Under the pieces are notes generated by a model. The model made no database searches. It was not told where the DNA came from and was given only the letters and a program-made list of their open reading frames with translations. From NCBI GenBank assembly GCA_946811695.1, contig OX328124.1, positions 56,364,603 through 56,428,602 of the forward strand: DNA of 64,000 nt, read 5' to 3'. Position 1 is the stretch's first letter, and each line of letters starts with the position of its first letter. The position numbers and the translations under genes are program-made. This DNA comes from Gonocerus acuteangulatus. Taxonomy: Eukaryota; Arthropoda; Insecta; Hemiptera; Coreidae. Positions 1-12,150 of this stretch are shown in pieces.

Positions 1-312
1 TAATCTTATATTACAGTACACGCAGTGGTATGTTATGCTGTTTTCTGCTGTCTGATAGTGTTTTACAGATAATCTTATATTACAGTACACGCAGTGGTAT
101 GTTATGCTGTTTTCTGCTGTCCGATAGTGTTTTACAGATAATCTTATATTACAGTACACGCAGTGGTATGTTATGCTTTTTTCTGCTGTCCAATAGTGTT
201 TTACAGATAATATTATATTACAGTACAAGCAGTGGTATGTTATGCTTTTTTCTGCTGTCCGATAGTGTTTTACAGATAACCTTATATTACAGTACACGCA
301 GTGGTATGTTAT
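1..312. repeat. 69-bp tandem satellite, about 4.5 units
   Basis: A unit beginning TAATCTTATATTACAGTACA recurs every 69 bases with few substitutions, and the window edge cuts the array, so its true length is unknown. Because 69 is divisible by three, one frame stays open through the array. The resulting peptide of identical 23-residue blocks is an artefact of periodicity, not evidence of a gene. Confidence 0.93.
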
Positions 313-2043
313 GTTTTTACATTAAGGGGGCATGGGTTAGTATGTATGTCAAAAAATATTTTTTGCTTGCCCTTACCTATACAGAAATTAATATAAATTC
401 ACAGTTGATGCAGTAAAACAGGGTGTGCTGAAAGTGGATAACCATACTCAAGCTGATTAAACTCGACAAAAAAATGTATTTAAATGCTGCCAACCGCTCT
501 TTACTATCTGTTATAGTTCCAGACGTATACTATTCTAAAGGTTATAAACAAAAAACGTTTTTGTTATTTAAAAAATCTCCATTTTTTCTGCTTGTACACA
601 TTTTCATCGTTGCATACTCTTTTGAAATAAGCATAAAATGTTTTTGAACTCTAATGCGTTTTTAACGCGCACTAGTGTCTTTTTAAACCACCAGAACTGT
701 TCAAAAAGTTAATACTAATATAACAAGCTTCCCCCCCCCCCAAAATCTCCCAGCTGCCAAATCTCACAAAAGTAGTAAGATATAATTAAATGTCCAACGG
801 TATATTCAGAGCTGAGTTTACCTTAAAACTTTCGTAATGTAATTGGAAATTCAAGGGGGGGAAACAACTAATTAATAAAACTCATAAATATCATATTTAT
901 TTCAGTGGTTTTATCAGTAATAAACGAAAATTATTCTTGATGAAACTTATATTAAATGATTACAGGCTAGGACTGTGCAGGCCCGAGCCTTGGACAAGAG
1001 GATATTTGCTTGAAATACAGTGGGTCTACTATAACTTGACTGTGCAGTCCTGGCCTTGAGGTTTTTTAACTTATCGTGTTTTAACTTATTGTGGTAGACC
1101 CGTTCAGTCCAAACTGTGCACTCCCGGCCTTGAGTTTTGAACATTGCGGGTATGGCCAACTTTACATTCCCCACGTCCAATTACTTTTTTTTCCCACTGC
1201 TACGACTCTTTTTTGTGCGAATTGTAGGCGACGAACAGAGTCCACGACCAAGCATCGACTGATTAGTTACCAATGCATCTGCATTGAAAATATGGTTAAT
1301 TCCCCGGAACGTTTTGCTATAATTAAACAAACGTGAATATTTTGGACGTCTGTCCTCTCATTTTAATACCTTTTACGAGAACATAATCCAAGAAGAGTGT
1401 AAACCATAGCTCGTAACTAAATCAATTATTTTATTATATTCAGTAAAAACAATGGCCCCGAAAATCATCCATCACTTTCGAGCAACCATTTATAGACACA
1501 ATGTTATCTGGATGTGACACAGACCCCGATCCTTGACGCACGAGTGATTCACGTTAGACGTGACTACTTTTTCAATATTATACTTAAATAGCCGTTTGCA
1601 TTCAATCATATTATTCATGAAGGTGAATTACTCTCAGTGTTTTTTAATTAATTTTTCTTAATGCGGTTCATTTGTTGGGAATTGGTTTTTGAAACGACAC
1701 TCCACAAATATCATTTTATGTATTTATTATTTTTTAACCAGTCTGCAACGTTGCTTTGTATTGATGAACAGTGAGGTTCAACGTAACATACGTGTATTAT
1801 CCCTAAACTAAAATACTACAGATATTTTAGTTTGGTCGCTAGAAATAATTTTCCATAATGAAATCATCAGAAAAAATATTGAAAAATCTCAATACTTAAA
1901 TAAAAAAGTAGATTTCTATAGGTAAATTGGAGCTTAAGATGTTTCTTATCTATAGTTAGTTCCTTATGAACTAGACGTACTTTATTAGTTGGTTGCTCAT
2001 TACAACTTAATGTGGCAGTGCGTAGCGAAGTGTATTCTAATTA
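313..2043. other. Intergenic stretch, no gene seen
   Basis: AT-rich sequence with no protein or RNA gene I can support. A degenerate direct repeat starts at about 972, 1039 and 1113 (each with ACTGTGCA followed by a CCTTG block, spaced about 70 bases). Short C and G runs occur near 730 and 856. Confidence 0.5.
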
Positions 2044-2404
2044 TCTATATATATAAAAATCACGTGTCTGTCTGTTTTTCTGTTTGTTTGTTCCTTGTAC
2101 AAATCCACACCGTTTGACAGATTTTGATCAAACTGGGCACACAGTGGGGGTTGATCAAACTGGGGTAGGTCTTGATCAGGGGAGTGTCATAGGCCAGGTA
2201 AAAAACGTCTACCAGCTGCTGTCTGTATGTGCTTTTTTTTTTAAAAAAAAAAATAAAAATCCACACAGTTATTTTTACCAAACTTGGCATACATGTAAGT
2301 CTTGATACGGGGGGGGGGGTTATAGGTTAGGTCAAAGTCGTCTAGGACCCCCAGTTGGGAGGTCACGGGTTCGAAACAGTTACAGATTCGTGTTATTTGA
2401 TTTT

Positions 2405-2470
<66 letters not shown>

Positions 2471-2730
2471 GGCGCATCTACTTCCAGGTCATTAGCGCCG
2501 ACATCCAGGGTGCCCCGAGGAATTTTCCCAACGAGCCATGAGATGAGAAAATTCCTGCCGGAGGTGGGGATCGAACCGACCATCTCCCGCTTATGAATCC
2601 AATGCGCTGACCATTAGACCACGGGTGACCCCAATATTTGATTTTAATAATACTTATTTGGTTTCTAATTTATTTAGGCTTTTCTATAAGCAGAAAGTAG
2701 GTGTAGCATGGCACGCCGGGTAACAGCTAG
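2044..2730 (+). mobile_element. Non-autonomous Helitron-like element, copy H1
   Basis: The element starts 5'-TCTATATATATAAAAAT and ends GGGTAACAGCTAG-3', preceded by A and followed by T. No TSD is present. A TC start, a CTRR end and insertion between A and T are the known rules for Helitrons, and a short GGC-AC-GCC hairpin lies just upstream of the end. It carries no helicase or Rep coding. Copies at 60643-61035 (+) and 31845-32532 (-) share the ends and the text around the GATTTTGATCAAACT-type block. A SINE is inserted at 2407-2634. A Helentron or another family with similar ends is the alternative. Confidence 0.6.
2394..2647 (-). mobile_element. tRNA-derived SINE, family A (copy A1), with TSD
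   Basis: Read on the minus strand it has a tRNA-like head with a box A region (TGGTCTAATGG) and a box B region (GGTCGATCCCC type), then a conserved body (GGAATTTTCTCATCTC type) and the end GGCGCTAATGACC...GCGCCGTT. A poly(A) tail follows, seen as about 58 T on the plus strand. The 13-bp TSD TATTTGATTTTAA lies at 2394-2406 and 2635-2647. It interrupts the Helitron-like element H1, so it is younger than H1. Confidence 0.85.
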
Positions 2731-3342
2731 TTATTATTATTTTTACTTTGTGTTTATTTCATATTAATTATTGGGGAATTTCCAGTCATTAGCATGTAAT
2801 TATTTGTTGTTGTTTTTTTGTTGAATAATAAATTTTTGTTGCCGTTCGCGACCGTGAAAATCTATAGAATAAAATTTTCAATGAAACGGTGTACTAGAAT
2901 GTTTATTTGAATTTCATTGATGTATGACACTTCTGTTCACTACTGAGAGAATAAGTTTTGTTTGCGCTGATCTCTCTTTAGATAGCGGTGTCGAAAATTT
3001 CCCCTAAGTAAAGTTGTACATTCTTTCTCCTTGAATGCCACGGTTTGTTGTCAGACGAGTTTCAAATCTTCTTTTACGACATTTTATTTTATGATTGTTA
3101 GAAGCTGTCGTTGCTCGATATAATCTGGGTTAAAAAAAAAAAAAAAAGTTTCGAAAGGAATTAGTAATTTGGAATAGGAAAATATAACTACTTCACAATA
3201 CTGAAACAGTATTTTATTAAAGGAAATGTACTAGGCTTCCGAATAATCACCTTCTACTGACTATGATTTAGGGAACGTTTTTCATTTAATTGAGAAAATA
3301 CAAGAAAATCCTAAAATTGATCATATCTGTTAATATATTTTT
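2731..3342. other. Intergenic stretch, no gene seen
   Basis: AT-rich sequence; only a short A run near 3134. No coding, RNA or repeat signature recognised. Confidence 0.4.
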
Positions 3343-3505
3343 AGCATAAATATGCTTTAGCGATGACTAAACTGAAAACAAATGTTACTAAAAAGTGTCT
3401 GCTGGTGTTCGCGCATGCGCGATAGCCATGTACGAAAAAGAAGACTGTATATTATACAGTATATCACATAGGTTTGTCGGGTAGACCTAAAGCATATTTG
3501 TGTTC
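3343..3505. mobile_element. MITE-like element (copy M1), short terminal inverted repeats
   Basis: The left end, AGCATAAATATGCTTTAG, is the inverse of the right end, CCTAAAGCATATTTGTGT, over about 13-15 bases. The interior contains GTGTTCGCGCATGCGCG. A second copy with an internal duplication is at 42921-43205. No coding capacity. The TSD is unclear, so the superfamily is unassigned. Confidence 0.55.
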
Positions 3506-4148
3506 CTGAATTTTAGCAGAAGGCTCTAAACGAAATTGTATTCTAATATTTCCTTTACTTAAAATTAAAAAAAACAAAAACTTAATTATCTTAGTTTCGA
3601 TGAACGCCAAACACATAGAAAAAGTATCAACTAAATCCATCATTTCTAAGTACTCTAACTGAAAATTAGTTTTATTAACTTTTCTCGAAAAAGATTACAG
3701 ATATCACCTTAAAAATGATTTCATTCGTTTCCTTATAAATTAGAAAATCTATAATAAGAGTACCTGGGAATCTATAAATGCAAAGCCTTATTAATACATA
3801 CAACTCCTTCGTTTTTGTTTTTGGAAAAGTTCTTGCGCTAATCTAATTTTATATGTCTTACCAAAATGTATTTATATTATAATTGAATGAAAAGTCAACA
3901 GGTGATAGGATATTCAATTCCATCCGTTATTTTTGAGTACCCAAATAAACATTTTTTACACATTGCTTAAAAAAGGCTAAAGATATCGCTTTGAAACTTT
4001 GAAAAGTGCGCGTAAAAAGTGTACCTCCAATCCTGTTAACACAAAACTATTAGAAAATGAGCTTGAAAAAAGAAATAAATGAGTTTGATCACTAATAAAC
4101 ATGTTTTTGTTTAGGTCAATTGTTCATGGAATTTAAATTTATCAGTTT

Positions 4149-4200
<52 letters not shown>
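3506..4200. repeat. Dispersed repeat D (copy 1) ending in an (AT)n array
   Basis: Blocks such as ACAGATATCACCTTAAAAAT and AGTACCTGG recur in near-identical form at about 45890-46330. Both copies run into an (AT)n microsatellite, here 4152-4200. I cannot define its ends or assign it to an element class. Confidence 0.4.
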
Positions 4201-4204
<4 letters not shown>

Positions 4205-4644
4205 GTTTTTTCCTGACCAAATAAACAGGACCGTGAAATGTTGTCGTTCCACAAATGCGTCACCAGGTCAATGTTTTATGCGCGTTCCTTATTGTAAGAC
4301 AGAAAACACGCTAAAATCCTGCATAAAATATGAAAACTAGCTGAAGCTATTAATGAGCGTGTGGATATATAGAGTTGTCAGCTGATTATCACTGAATGGG
4401 AGTTAATTGAAGAGGTGGGCGATCCACCTGCTGCTACTTGCCTTAACTATACCTATTGTTGAATGCCCGTGGGCGGTCTGTTTCATCGCCTCTCTATAGC
4501 ACCTACTCTTGTCATCGGCGCCATTGATATGGATATTCTCTGCATTTATAATCGTCTTAGATGGCCGCTTAATATTATATTTTTACAGGTGATTTGGAAA
4601 ATTGTTTTTGCGTAATATCAATAATAAAATACGGACATAAAAGA
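4201..4644. other. Intergenic stretch, no gene seen
   Basis: Somewhat less AT-rich than the surroundings around 4400-4560, but no coding or RNA signature recognised. Confidence 0.4.
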
Positions 4645-5120
4645 CTTATATACTCATACCAGTCGTAATTTCTGCTGTATTATAACAAACGTGGTATACG
4701 TCGTAGGTATCTCTTGAAAAAGAAGTGTTGTAAAAATGAGCTAAATCGGTCTATCGGATAGGGGGGTTAACTTTGTACTATGTTTCAGTAGAATTAGTCC
4801 GCCAGACGTAGGTTTGCAAATCTTTCGTAAGGAGCACTTTCTACCACTAGGGGGAATCCATCCTGTTCCTGCGTCAAATCAAAATACGAAAGTATGAAGT
4901 TTTTTTTGTATTAATTAAGTAGTGTCGTACCATCTATGAACATAACTCTGGAAGCAAATTAATTAAAAAATTAACAATTGAACAGTTGCTCATGACAAAA
5001 GTAAAAGAGAACTATTCATGTTTTTGTTTTATTTATGTAGGTCGCAAATTTTTCAGGAATGCAGTCTAAATTACCGAAATTCTTAGGAAAGTGCTTATCC
5101 CTTGCGTGCGGACTGTTTTA
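4645..5120 (-). repeat. Family X dispersed repeat, partial copy X1
   Basis: The minus-strand sequence matches 49611-50030 in order: the GTGCGGAC/GTCCG end, CTAAGAATTTCGG, the AACTCTGGAAGC block, the ACGTCTGGCGG region and GAAATTACGACTGG. The 145-bp subrepeat part is mostly missing. Full copies are at 49590-50998 and 58982-60245. Confidence 0.7.
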
Positions 5121-5849
5121 AATTTAATGCTTATTTTATTTTTGTTGAGATTTGTGTTATTCCTTTTTTTTTTATAAATACATATATGCTCATCATTCAT
5201 CCAATGTTTTTATGGATTCGTTTCTTAGTTCAGTCTAAATAGTATGTTGTGCAAGTTCGGAGTTATATGTGTGCTAAGTCGTGGCCTTTAAAACTGTGTG
5301 TTCTTGTGGTTCAATTGTCTCATTTCCCAATTGTCCTGAATGTTCTTCGAACCGTGTGACAAGTTCGTTTACACATAATTGCTAGTTCTCTAATGTGTTC
5401 ACTTTGTTCTTTGTGCTTTTGGTTTGTTGAATATGTCTTGCTGTCGACGTATATTATGGATATATCCAAGGCTTTCTGCTTTTTTACCAACTAAAATAAT
5501 TTCTATTCATAAATAGTGATAATATACTTTATGGTCTGTTGAATATAGTTATGCCATATTTTATTATTGTGTATCCATAACAGTTAATGTTCTTATTTCC
5601 ATCTGTGGGATAAGTCCACATTATTTATAAATATTCGGTCTCCACTATGTGGCTATTGGGGGGTAACCATTTTGTGAACCGTAAGTTTAGCTTTATGATG
5701 TGCGCTGTGATGGTATCGTTTCTTTCAATTTCAGTAACCTATGTAGCTTTATCATTTCCCAAGTTTTGATGTGAATTGGCAATACATTGGCTAATAAACA
5801 TGACACCTTACATCATAATATCCCCTGGCTATGCGCTATTGGCTAATCG
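5121..5849. other. Intergenic stretch, no gene seen
   Basis: AT-rich sequence without an assignable feature. It borders the decayed RT remnant, and its right part may belong to that element's untranslated or unrecognisable sequence. Confidence 0.35.
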
Positions 5850-6440
5850 TAATTCCTTCTATATTTTCACAATTCTTTTCATATTCAATTCACTGTCCCA
5901 TACTTCAATGACATACGTCAAGAAGGAATAATCGCTCCTTTGTTAATTGTTTTCAGTACCTCCGAATAAAGTCTCCATGTCACTCTGGGAGCCATCGATT
6001 GCACATATATTATTGAAAGTGGTTGTGTTAGTTGTAGTGCCATTTTAACTTATTGTCTATGAAAACTCCTAGATTTTTAAGGGTAGATGTTTCTTGAATT
6101 ATTCGCCCATTTATTTCTGAAACATTTGACCGTCTTTTAGATAATGTGAATGCTGTTTTCTCAAAGTTGATTGAATGTTTCAAAATTTATTAATTTTAGC
6201 TTTTCTATTTCCAATTATCATGTTCCAGCGTAAAACGTCAGCAAATGCTATGAGTTCTGTTCCCTCAGTTGTTTCTCTTGAAAATAAATTGTCTATAATA
6301 AGATTCTATAGTAGTCGCGAACTAGCTGATCCTCGGCGAGTACATCTGTTGTCTGAATCATGTTTATTATGGAAATAGTAGGTTATTTACCTTTACATTG
6401 TCTTAGACGATTGGTGTTTATTTATAGATCGAATATTGTT
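5850..6440 (-). pseudogene. Highly decayed non-LTR reverse transcriptase remnant
   Basis: Translated on the minus strand with frame changes, the region near 6380-6200 reads like RT motifs: a CPQGS-like turn (seen as RGSAS), LL-NLIIDNLF, then ELIAFAD, which matches the A/YADD active-site region of non-LTR RTs. Further downstream (about 5990-5950) comes MAPRVTWRLYSEVL, which resembles the thumb or linker of such proteins. Several stops and frameshifts separate these pieces, so the copy is dead. The clade cannot be assigned. Chance similarity is possible but unlikely given the motif order. Confidence 0.5.
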
Positions 6441-6985
6441 CGCCAAGAGGCATGATCAAATGGTCGTAATTACGACAAGTATCTTGCTTTTCTCGTTCTT
6501 AGTAAGATCCGAGACTTTCTGTAGAGTATCGTCAGTCCACGTTAGGTGTTTTAATATTACTCAGGCGTAATGGTCAATGCTTACTCAGGTCAAAAGAAAG
6601 TTTGGAGGAAATCAAGGGGACAAAGACGTGCAGCACTCCTCCGAGATGAGCGGGAATTTGGGGATATTAATAATCTCTTGAAAGCTGTTAATTCTTTTTG
6701 ATCTGGTTTCGGATAAAATTAATATCTCATTGCAAGAGTGCTCTACTCAAATTGGATGGCAGTAGAAGTAATGATTTACTAATCTGTGGAGGGCCACACA
6801 TGTCAAAAAATAAAACAACAAAATATTTTATGATCGTACAACATTCAAAATATTTTATTACCTTACAATTAATGTGACAGTTGTTTTTTTTGTATTTTAC
6901 TTAAGATTTGTTTAATATCAACGGATAATTTAGTCGACACGCATTTTCGTTTCAACAGTCAATGTGTCTAAAAAATAATAAACAC
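6441..6985. other. Intergenic stretch, no gene seen
   Basis: No assignable feature. A GAGGGCCACACATG stretch at about 6788 recalls the degenerate ends of old hAT copies, too weak to annotate. Confidence 0.3.
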
Positions 6986-7132
6986 TTATAAACTGCCATT
7001 GGGCCCGAAAAAATCTTCAAATGGGTCTCGTGTTGGGCATGCCTGTTTTATAGCATCCTTCAGCTGGGACTTAGCGTTATATTTATCGAACTTACGCAAA
7101 CCTTCCGCTATAATAGCCACGTCATAACTCAT
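6986..7132 (-). pseudogene. Short protein-like fragment of unknown family
   Basis: A 48-codon minus-strand frame starts MSYDVAIIAEGLRKF and ends CPTRDPFEDFFGPNGSL-stop. The frame is open for about eight codons upstream of this methionine to a stop. Its balanced composition (charged residues, CPTRDPFEDFFGP) is unlike the low-complexity shadows around it and looks like the C-terminus of a real protein. I do not recognise the family. It could be a transposon-encoded tail or a last exon; no splice acceptor stands out upstream. Confidence 0.35.
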
Positions 7133-7978
7133 ATGGCGATGGCCGTTCAATTTATGTCATGATTCAAGTTATTAATTTTTGTTGGTGCTTTATTCGGTCC
7201 CTGAAGGTCATACATATTAAATATTTCTTGTGAATGGAATATTTGTATATTGAAAAGTCAACATTCTCAAATTCATGCGAGTTGTATGTTATGACAATGA
7301 ATGACGCAATTAAACACTAATGTGGTTTGCGGATAACGAAAGTACTTTTTAACTGCATAATTATGTCCATGGGAAATGACTCGATTACAGCATTCATCGA
7401 GGTTCGGTATAATAACTTATTTGCCATACAAATATAATGTTACAGAATAAACGAGCTGAATGCTTGTGGACTTGCTGATATGCTGCCCGACCCATTTTCC
7501 ATGTCCGACGGTGCGTAGAATAAACCGCTGTTTATATCAGAAAGTAGGTGAGGTAACGGACTTCATTTTCCTTTCGTATTGGAAGATTATAAGTGAATTT
7601 ATGGCGATCATTGCAGACATGAAAAATGGCAAATGCGGTTTTAAATGATTATTCCCAACGTAATGAAAACAGCTGAATTTGATCAATTTCAGGGTTTCCC
7701 CACTAAAAATAGGAAATAAGTATGCTAATTATTTTTTTTTTTTTTGAAACTTTGAATATATAACGCCTTCCAAGAGTTATACCTAAAAACAAACATTGGC
7801 GTTTCTCACAATATATATGTTATTACTGGGTAACGGTCGTATTTAATGACAATTAACTATCAGGCAAACGACACGACAAAATTCTAAACATATAATATTT
7901 TAATTCTGTATACAAATTTGTATTTTATGATGCATTATATGAACTTGACAATGTGACCTACAGTCCATGATTCATGAT
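7133..7978. other. Intergenic stretch, no gene seen
   Basis: AT-rich sequence with a T run near 7731. Nothing recognisable. Confidence 0.4.

Positions 7979-8060
<82 letters not shown>
7979..8060. repeat. Compound microsatellite (CT)n(AT)n
   Basis: About 36 bases of CT repeats pass directly into about 45 bases of AT repeats. The same CT-to-AT architecture recurs at 33691-33776 and, inverted, at 30540-30622. Confidence 0.95.
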
Positions 8061-8062
<2 letters not shown>

Positions 8063-10496
8063 AAATCTGAACCATCGGTATTTAACCTCGGTATGGGATC
8101 TGAAACGTGTATATTTCTTATCTCTGGCATCTGTGGTTGCGTCATATGCGAGTTTCCTCCCTATAGGTAGAGGGAAACGCGCTAAAAAAATCGATATAAA
8201 TCTACAAGAAGTGATTAAAGTACGAAAAAAAGACCAGATTAAGGCGGGAAACCGATAGTAAACCCCAGAGCAATAAGATACAAGAGGCGTGCGTCTTCTT
8301 CATGCATTAACCATTTCCAACTCCCTTAACGAGGAATCTCTCAGACCTTCTGTCTTATTTTAATTATATCTTCCAGCAAATATTATATCTTACATCAAAT
8401 ACACAATTCTTGGACGACTCGAGATTATTAAATTTTATGGGATGCCGCGCACAATTTATTTTTGAATGAGAAATCAAATTGATGGTACTTTTGCAAAAAT
8501 GTATATCTAAGTACTTGTAGAATACTGCACTGATATTGTTTATTCATTTTATTACGAGTGCTGATCCAAAACATCTTATTGTTAGCCATTTTCTCTCCAT
8601 GTAGAAATTTCACAGTTTTTAGTAAGAAAAGTAGTACTAATTTTATTGCTGAAAACTTCGTATTACCCAGGAAACTTCATGTGTATATGTAGGGGTTAAA
8701 ATTAATTCTTTTTTTGGCAAAATACACTATGAAATGGTGCATTAAGGTTGTGAAGATATCTGTAATGAAACTCAATTATCCTTTGTTTATTTGGAGTAGA
8801 AAAAACGGTTCTTAGCTATACTCTGCACATAGTTTTACCTAAAAGTGCTTGTTCTGAAGTTGCTGTCCTATAAATTTCATCACTATACTTGGTCATATAT
8901 GCGCCTAATAAAATGAATGTGGCAATCATTTTACGAAAAAAGCCTTTATCATTATTATTGTCTGCAGAGAGTTGTTGACCATGTTTTACTAGCAAGTAAC
9001 TAAACATTAACAATGAGATCCACCTACTATCACTACTTATCACCCAATATCTCGTGTGAAACTGTAAATTTATTAGTTATACGGCCAAAGTTTAATAAAG
9101 AGGATTACGTCCAGTACAGTTTGCAGTATCACATTGGTTATTGTTTTTTCAAATTAGCACTCTAAACTGCTTTTGAAATTATACATCTCTCCACCCATTG
9201 AGTAAAATATTATTTTTTGGCATCGAATACTTGCTGTTTTTCAGTTTTTTCATAAAACCCGCTTATCTTCCAAAATAATTATTCCATCGAATTAGTAGTG
9301 GTCTCATTCGCCTTTGCACAAAAAAAATTCTTAAGAAATGATAACAAAATCTGAAATATTCAAATACCCACAGGTCCCCCCCAAACCAGGCGTTTGACAC
9401 CGCTGTGTGCCGTATAAAAAAATATATCATCATTAGAAGAAAACTTTTTTGTTTCAAAATGGGTATGAATAACTTTATTGGGTTTTTATTTTTTTTCTTC
9501 AGTATCTGCTCTTTAAATACATCTAGAAATTGTAAAAAATTTTTTTTTTTAAATAAAATAATTTACGGAATTTGTAGGAACACTATGCATTTTCCAATAC
9601 AGTAAAATACTTAAAAATTTCAATAAATGGTAAATGCAGGAAATTTAAAGGCAATACCTTTGAGTGAATAAGCTATTGAAATGAATTAAAAAAAATGTAT
9701 GCCGTGAAATTAAAATAAAATGGCCATTCTAATTGGAAAAAGTAAGTAACTAGGAATTATTTCTATTATTAACAAAACAATATGTAGTTATAATACCGAG
9801 GATATTATTCCCTGTATTCTACCAATTTACGGTAGAAGTAATGAATTAAAGTCTTGACGTAATGAGAAAATCCTTCGACTCATTTAATGTTCCTCCGCTG
9901 ATTTGCCGTCAAATGTAATAGGAGTTTAAGTGGCACATCAAGTAGGCAGAAAAGTTAGAAATTAACCAAGAGGGAGAAGATTAGTCCCACAGAAGCAATT
10001 TTCCGTGATGTGGGCAGAGAAAATTCCTTTAATTCAGTCATTTGAGTTGTTCAAGAGAGACGGGGAAGATTTTCTTGAAGCAGTCTTTTCTTAAGAAGCC
10101 TTTTCTTCGGTTCGCTGACCTCCAATCTAGACTTTTCTTTATTTTTTTTTTCAGCCAAACCCCTTTGGTCGGTCTTTTGTTCTATTTCCTGTTTGGAAAG
10201 TGATCCATTCAATATTAAGTGGGAAGAACGCTATCTGGAATTGAAGGGGAGACGGGCCAATAATGTAATAATTTTCATTCTGTTTTTATCCGGTTCTTTT
10301 AAGATGCTTTCTTTATAATTACTGTGTAATAGCTAAGCGTTCACATTTGCATTATTTTCATCGGCGTTATTATTTAAGATTTCTTCATTTTCGCCTCAGT
10401 TCTACTGTTCTTTCCTCCTCCCTTTCTCTCTCTCAGGCACATAGAAACAATGTAAATTGCTACTCCTTCGCTCATGCATCACAGTAATACTTGGAT
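8061..10496. other. Long intergenic stretch, no gene seen
   Basis: 2.4 kb of AT-rich sequence. All frames over 60 codons are short, compositionally biased and have no recognisable domain. No RNA gene or TSD-flanked element identified. Confidence 0.45.
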
Positions 10497-10745
10497 CATG
10501 GGCGTATATAGGAAATCATTTCGGGGGGGGGGGAGACGGTTTCCGGGGTATGGAATACGTACAATTTAGAACTTGGGATAGTTTTAGCCAACTAAAACGC
10601 TATTTCACCCAAAATATAATATTTTTTATGAACTAAGTGATCTTATTTAATTTATTTTTAAGGGTTTTATGACACTTTTTGCCAATAAAATCAATATTTC
10701 GGGGAGGGGGGGGGGGGCTGCAGCCCACCCTTATTTAGGCCCATG
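10497..10745. mobile_element. hAT-type MITE, copy 1, with 8-bp TSD
   Basis: The ends CATGGGCGTATATAGG and TTAGGCCCATG form short terminal inverted repeats, with G-rich subterminal runs (GGGGGG at about 10525 and 10700). The 8-bp TSD ACTTGGAT lies at 10489-10496 and 10746-10753. An 8-bp TSD is the hAT hallmark. There is no coding capacity. A second copy in the opposite orientation lies at 62773-63033. Confidence 0.87.
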
Positions 10746-10753
10746 ACTTGGAT

Positions 10754-11836
10754 GCGTGAAATTTATAAATTTCCACAGCGAAGATGGACATCGACGGAAC
10801 AATAAGAGTGTTCTTTGGAAAATATTGTTTATTCGGCTGATAACCATTGGCATTTAATTACGTTAATTATTTTAATACCTTAGACCACTGGGGAGAGTGC
10901 CTAGAAATTGTCTTTCTTGTCCTAAACTTTTAAGAAGAAGCATTTTTTTTTTTTTTTAATAAAATATTTGAAAATGTTTCAGGTAATTAATTTCGAGATT
11001 TTTAGTTATTCCTATTCGAGTATTATCAATTCAAACATCAAGGTTTTATTCAGATTTTCCATCGAAACACGACATTTGAGCTTTATTTTGGAATTTGTAT
11101 TAGATCATCTTGCCTTGTGCTTTCAGTATGGAAGAAGGAATGAAACATGTTTCAAGTTGAGAGTGTACATGCGTGGAATTTTTAACCTTGTTGGTGGAAA
11201 GTGATCGGCATCTTATCGTCCCAGCGTGCAGCCAGAATCGTAAGCAGGCTCGAAGGAGCTCGACTGGTTTTACCACAAAACAATGCGTACCTAGCTAGGC
11301 TAGAATTTTACGGGGCGAATATGTCTGAATGAAAACAAAATCCGTAGCCAGACAATGTTACTGCCATATCAGGTTCAGAGTAGGTAGCAATTCTGTTTTT
11401 TGAATTCATTATTAATTTAAATGCACCTACTCTATACTGGGTAACTCTGAGCAATTCTGATCCGAACTCGGATTTTATGAAACTTTGCATTCGCTTAATT
11501 TCAACCTAAATAAGAATAACAGCGTGGAAAAAAAGCTCCAAAGCACACAAACTGTATATTTTAAAGTAGGTACAATAGAATTTACTTGTCTTTAAAATGA
11601 CCTTGATTGACGAATATAAATATCCTCCATTTCTTTATTTTTCTTATACATTTTCTGCATAATCTCCGAACGGATAAACATACTAATTGTAAAATAGTAA
11701 AGGGATTAACTTTCCTAGATAAGTGAACTTAATGTGATAATGCTTGTTGGACGCATTTTGCCTGATACTGAGGAAGAACTAATTTAGGCGATGACTTTCG
11801 AAATTTTTCATTAAATTAATTTCTTTTCTAAAAACC

Positions 11837-11867
<31 letters not shown>

Positions 11868-12150
11868 TTGGAAATTCATTAAATCCCATCAAAAATAAGA
11901 AAATGAAAGAAAAGGAATTATACTAGCTTAGACATTTTTTGTGTCCCCTGAATAGTTTTACGATTTCCTTTTTTGAAAGTCGACGCCACAATTTTTGATT
12001 TCACGCAAGCATTCATGACATTTATAGGTGATATAAATTGTGTCCACCATTGAGACAGTCAGGCAATAGGCTTTCTTATGCCGTTATGAACACTGCACCG
12101 TATAAAAACATTTTAAATGTTTTTATTAATTTAATTTGATTGATTAATTT
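10754..12150. other. Intergenic stretch, no gene seen
   Basis: Contains an interrupted T run at 11838-11869 but no recognisable gene or element. Confidence 0.4.

Noticed and set aside
30..416. 128-codon frame over the 69-bp satellite
   Set aside because: The unit length is a multiple of three, so any stop-free frame stays open; no independent coding evidence.
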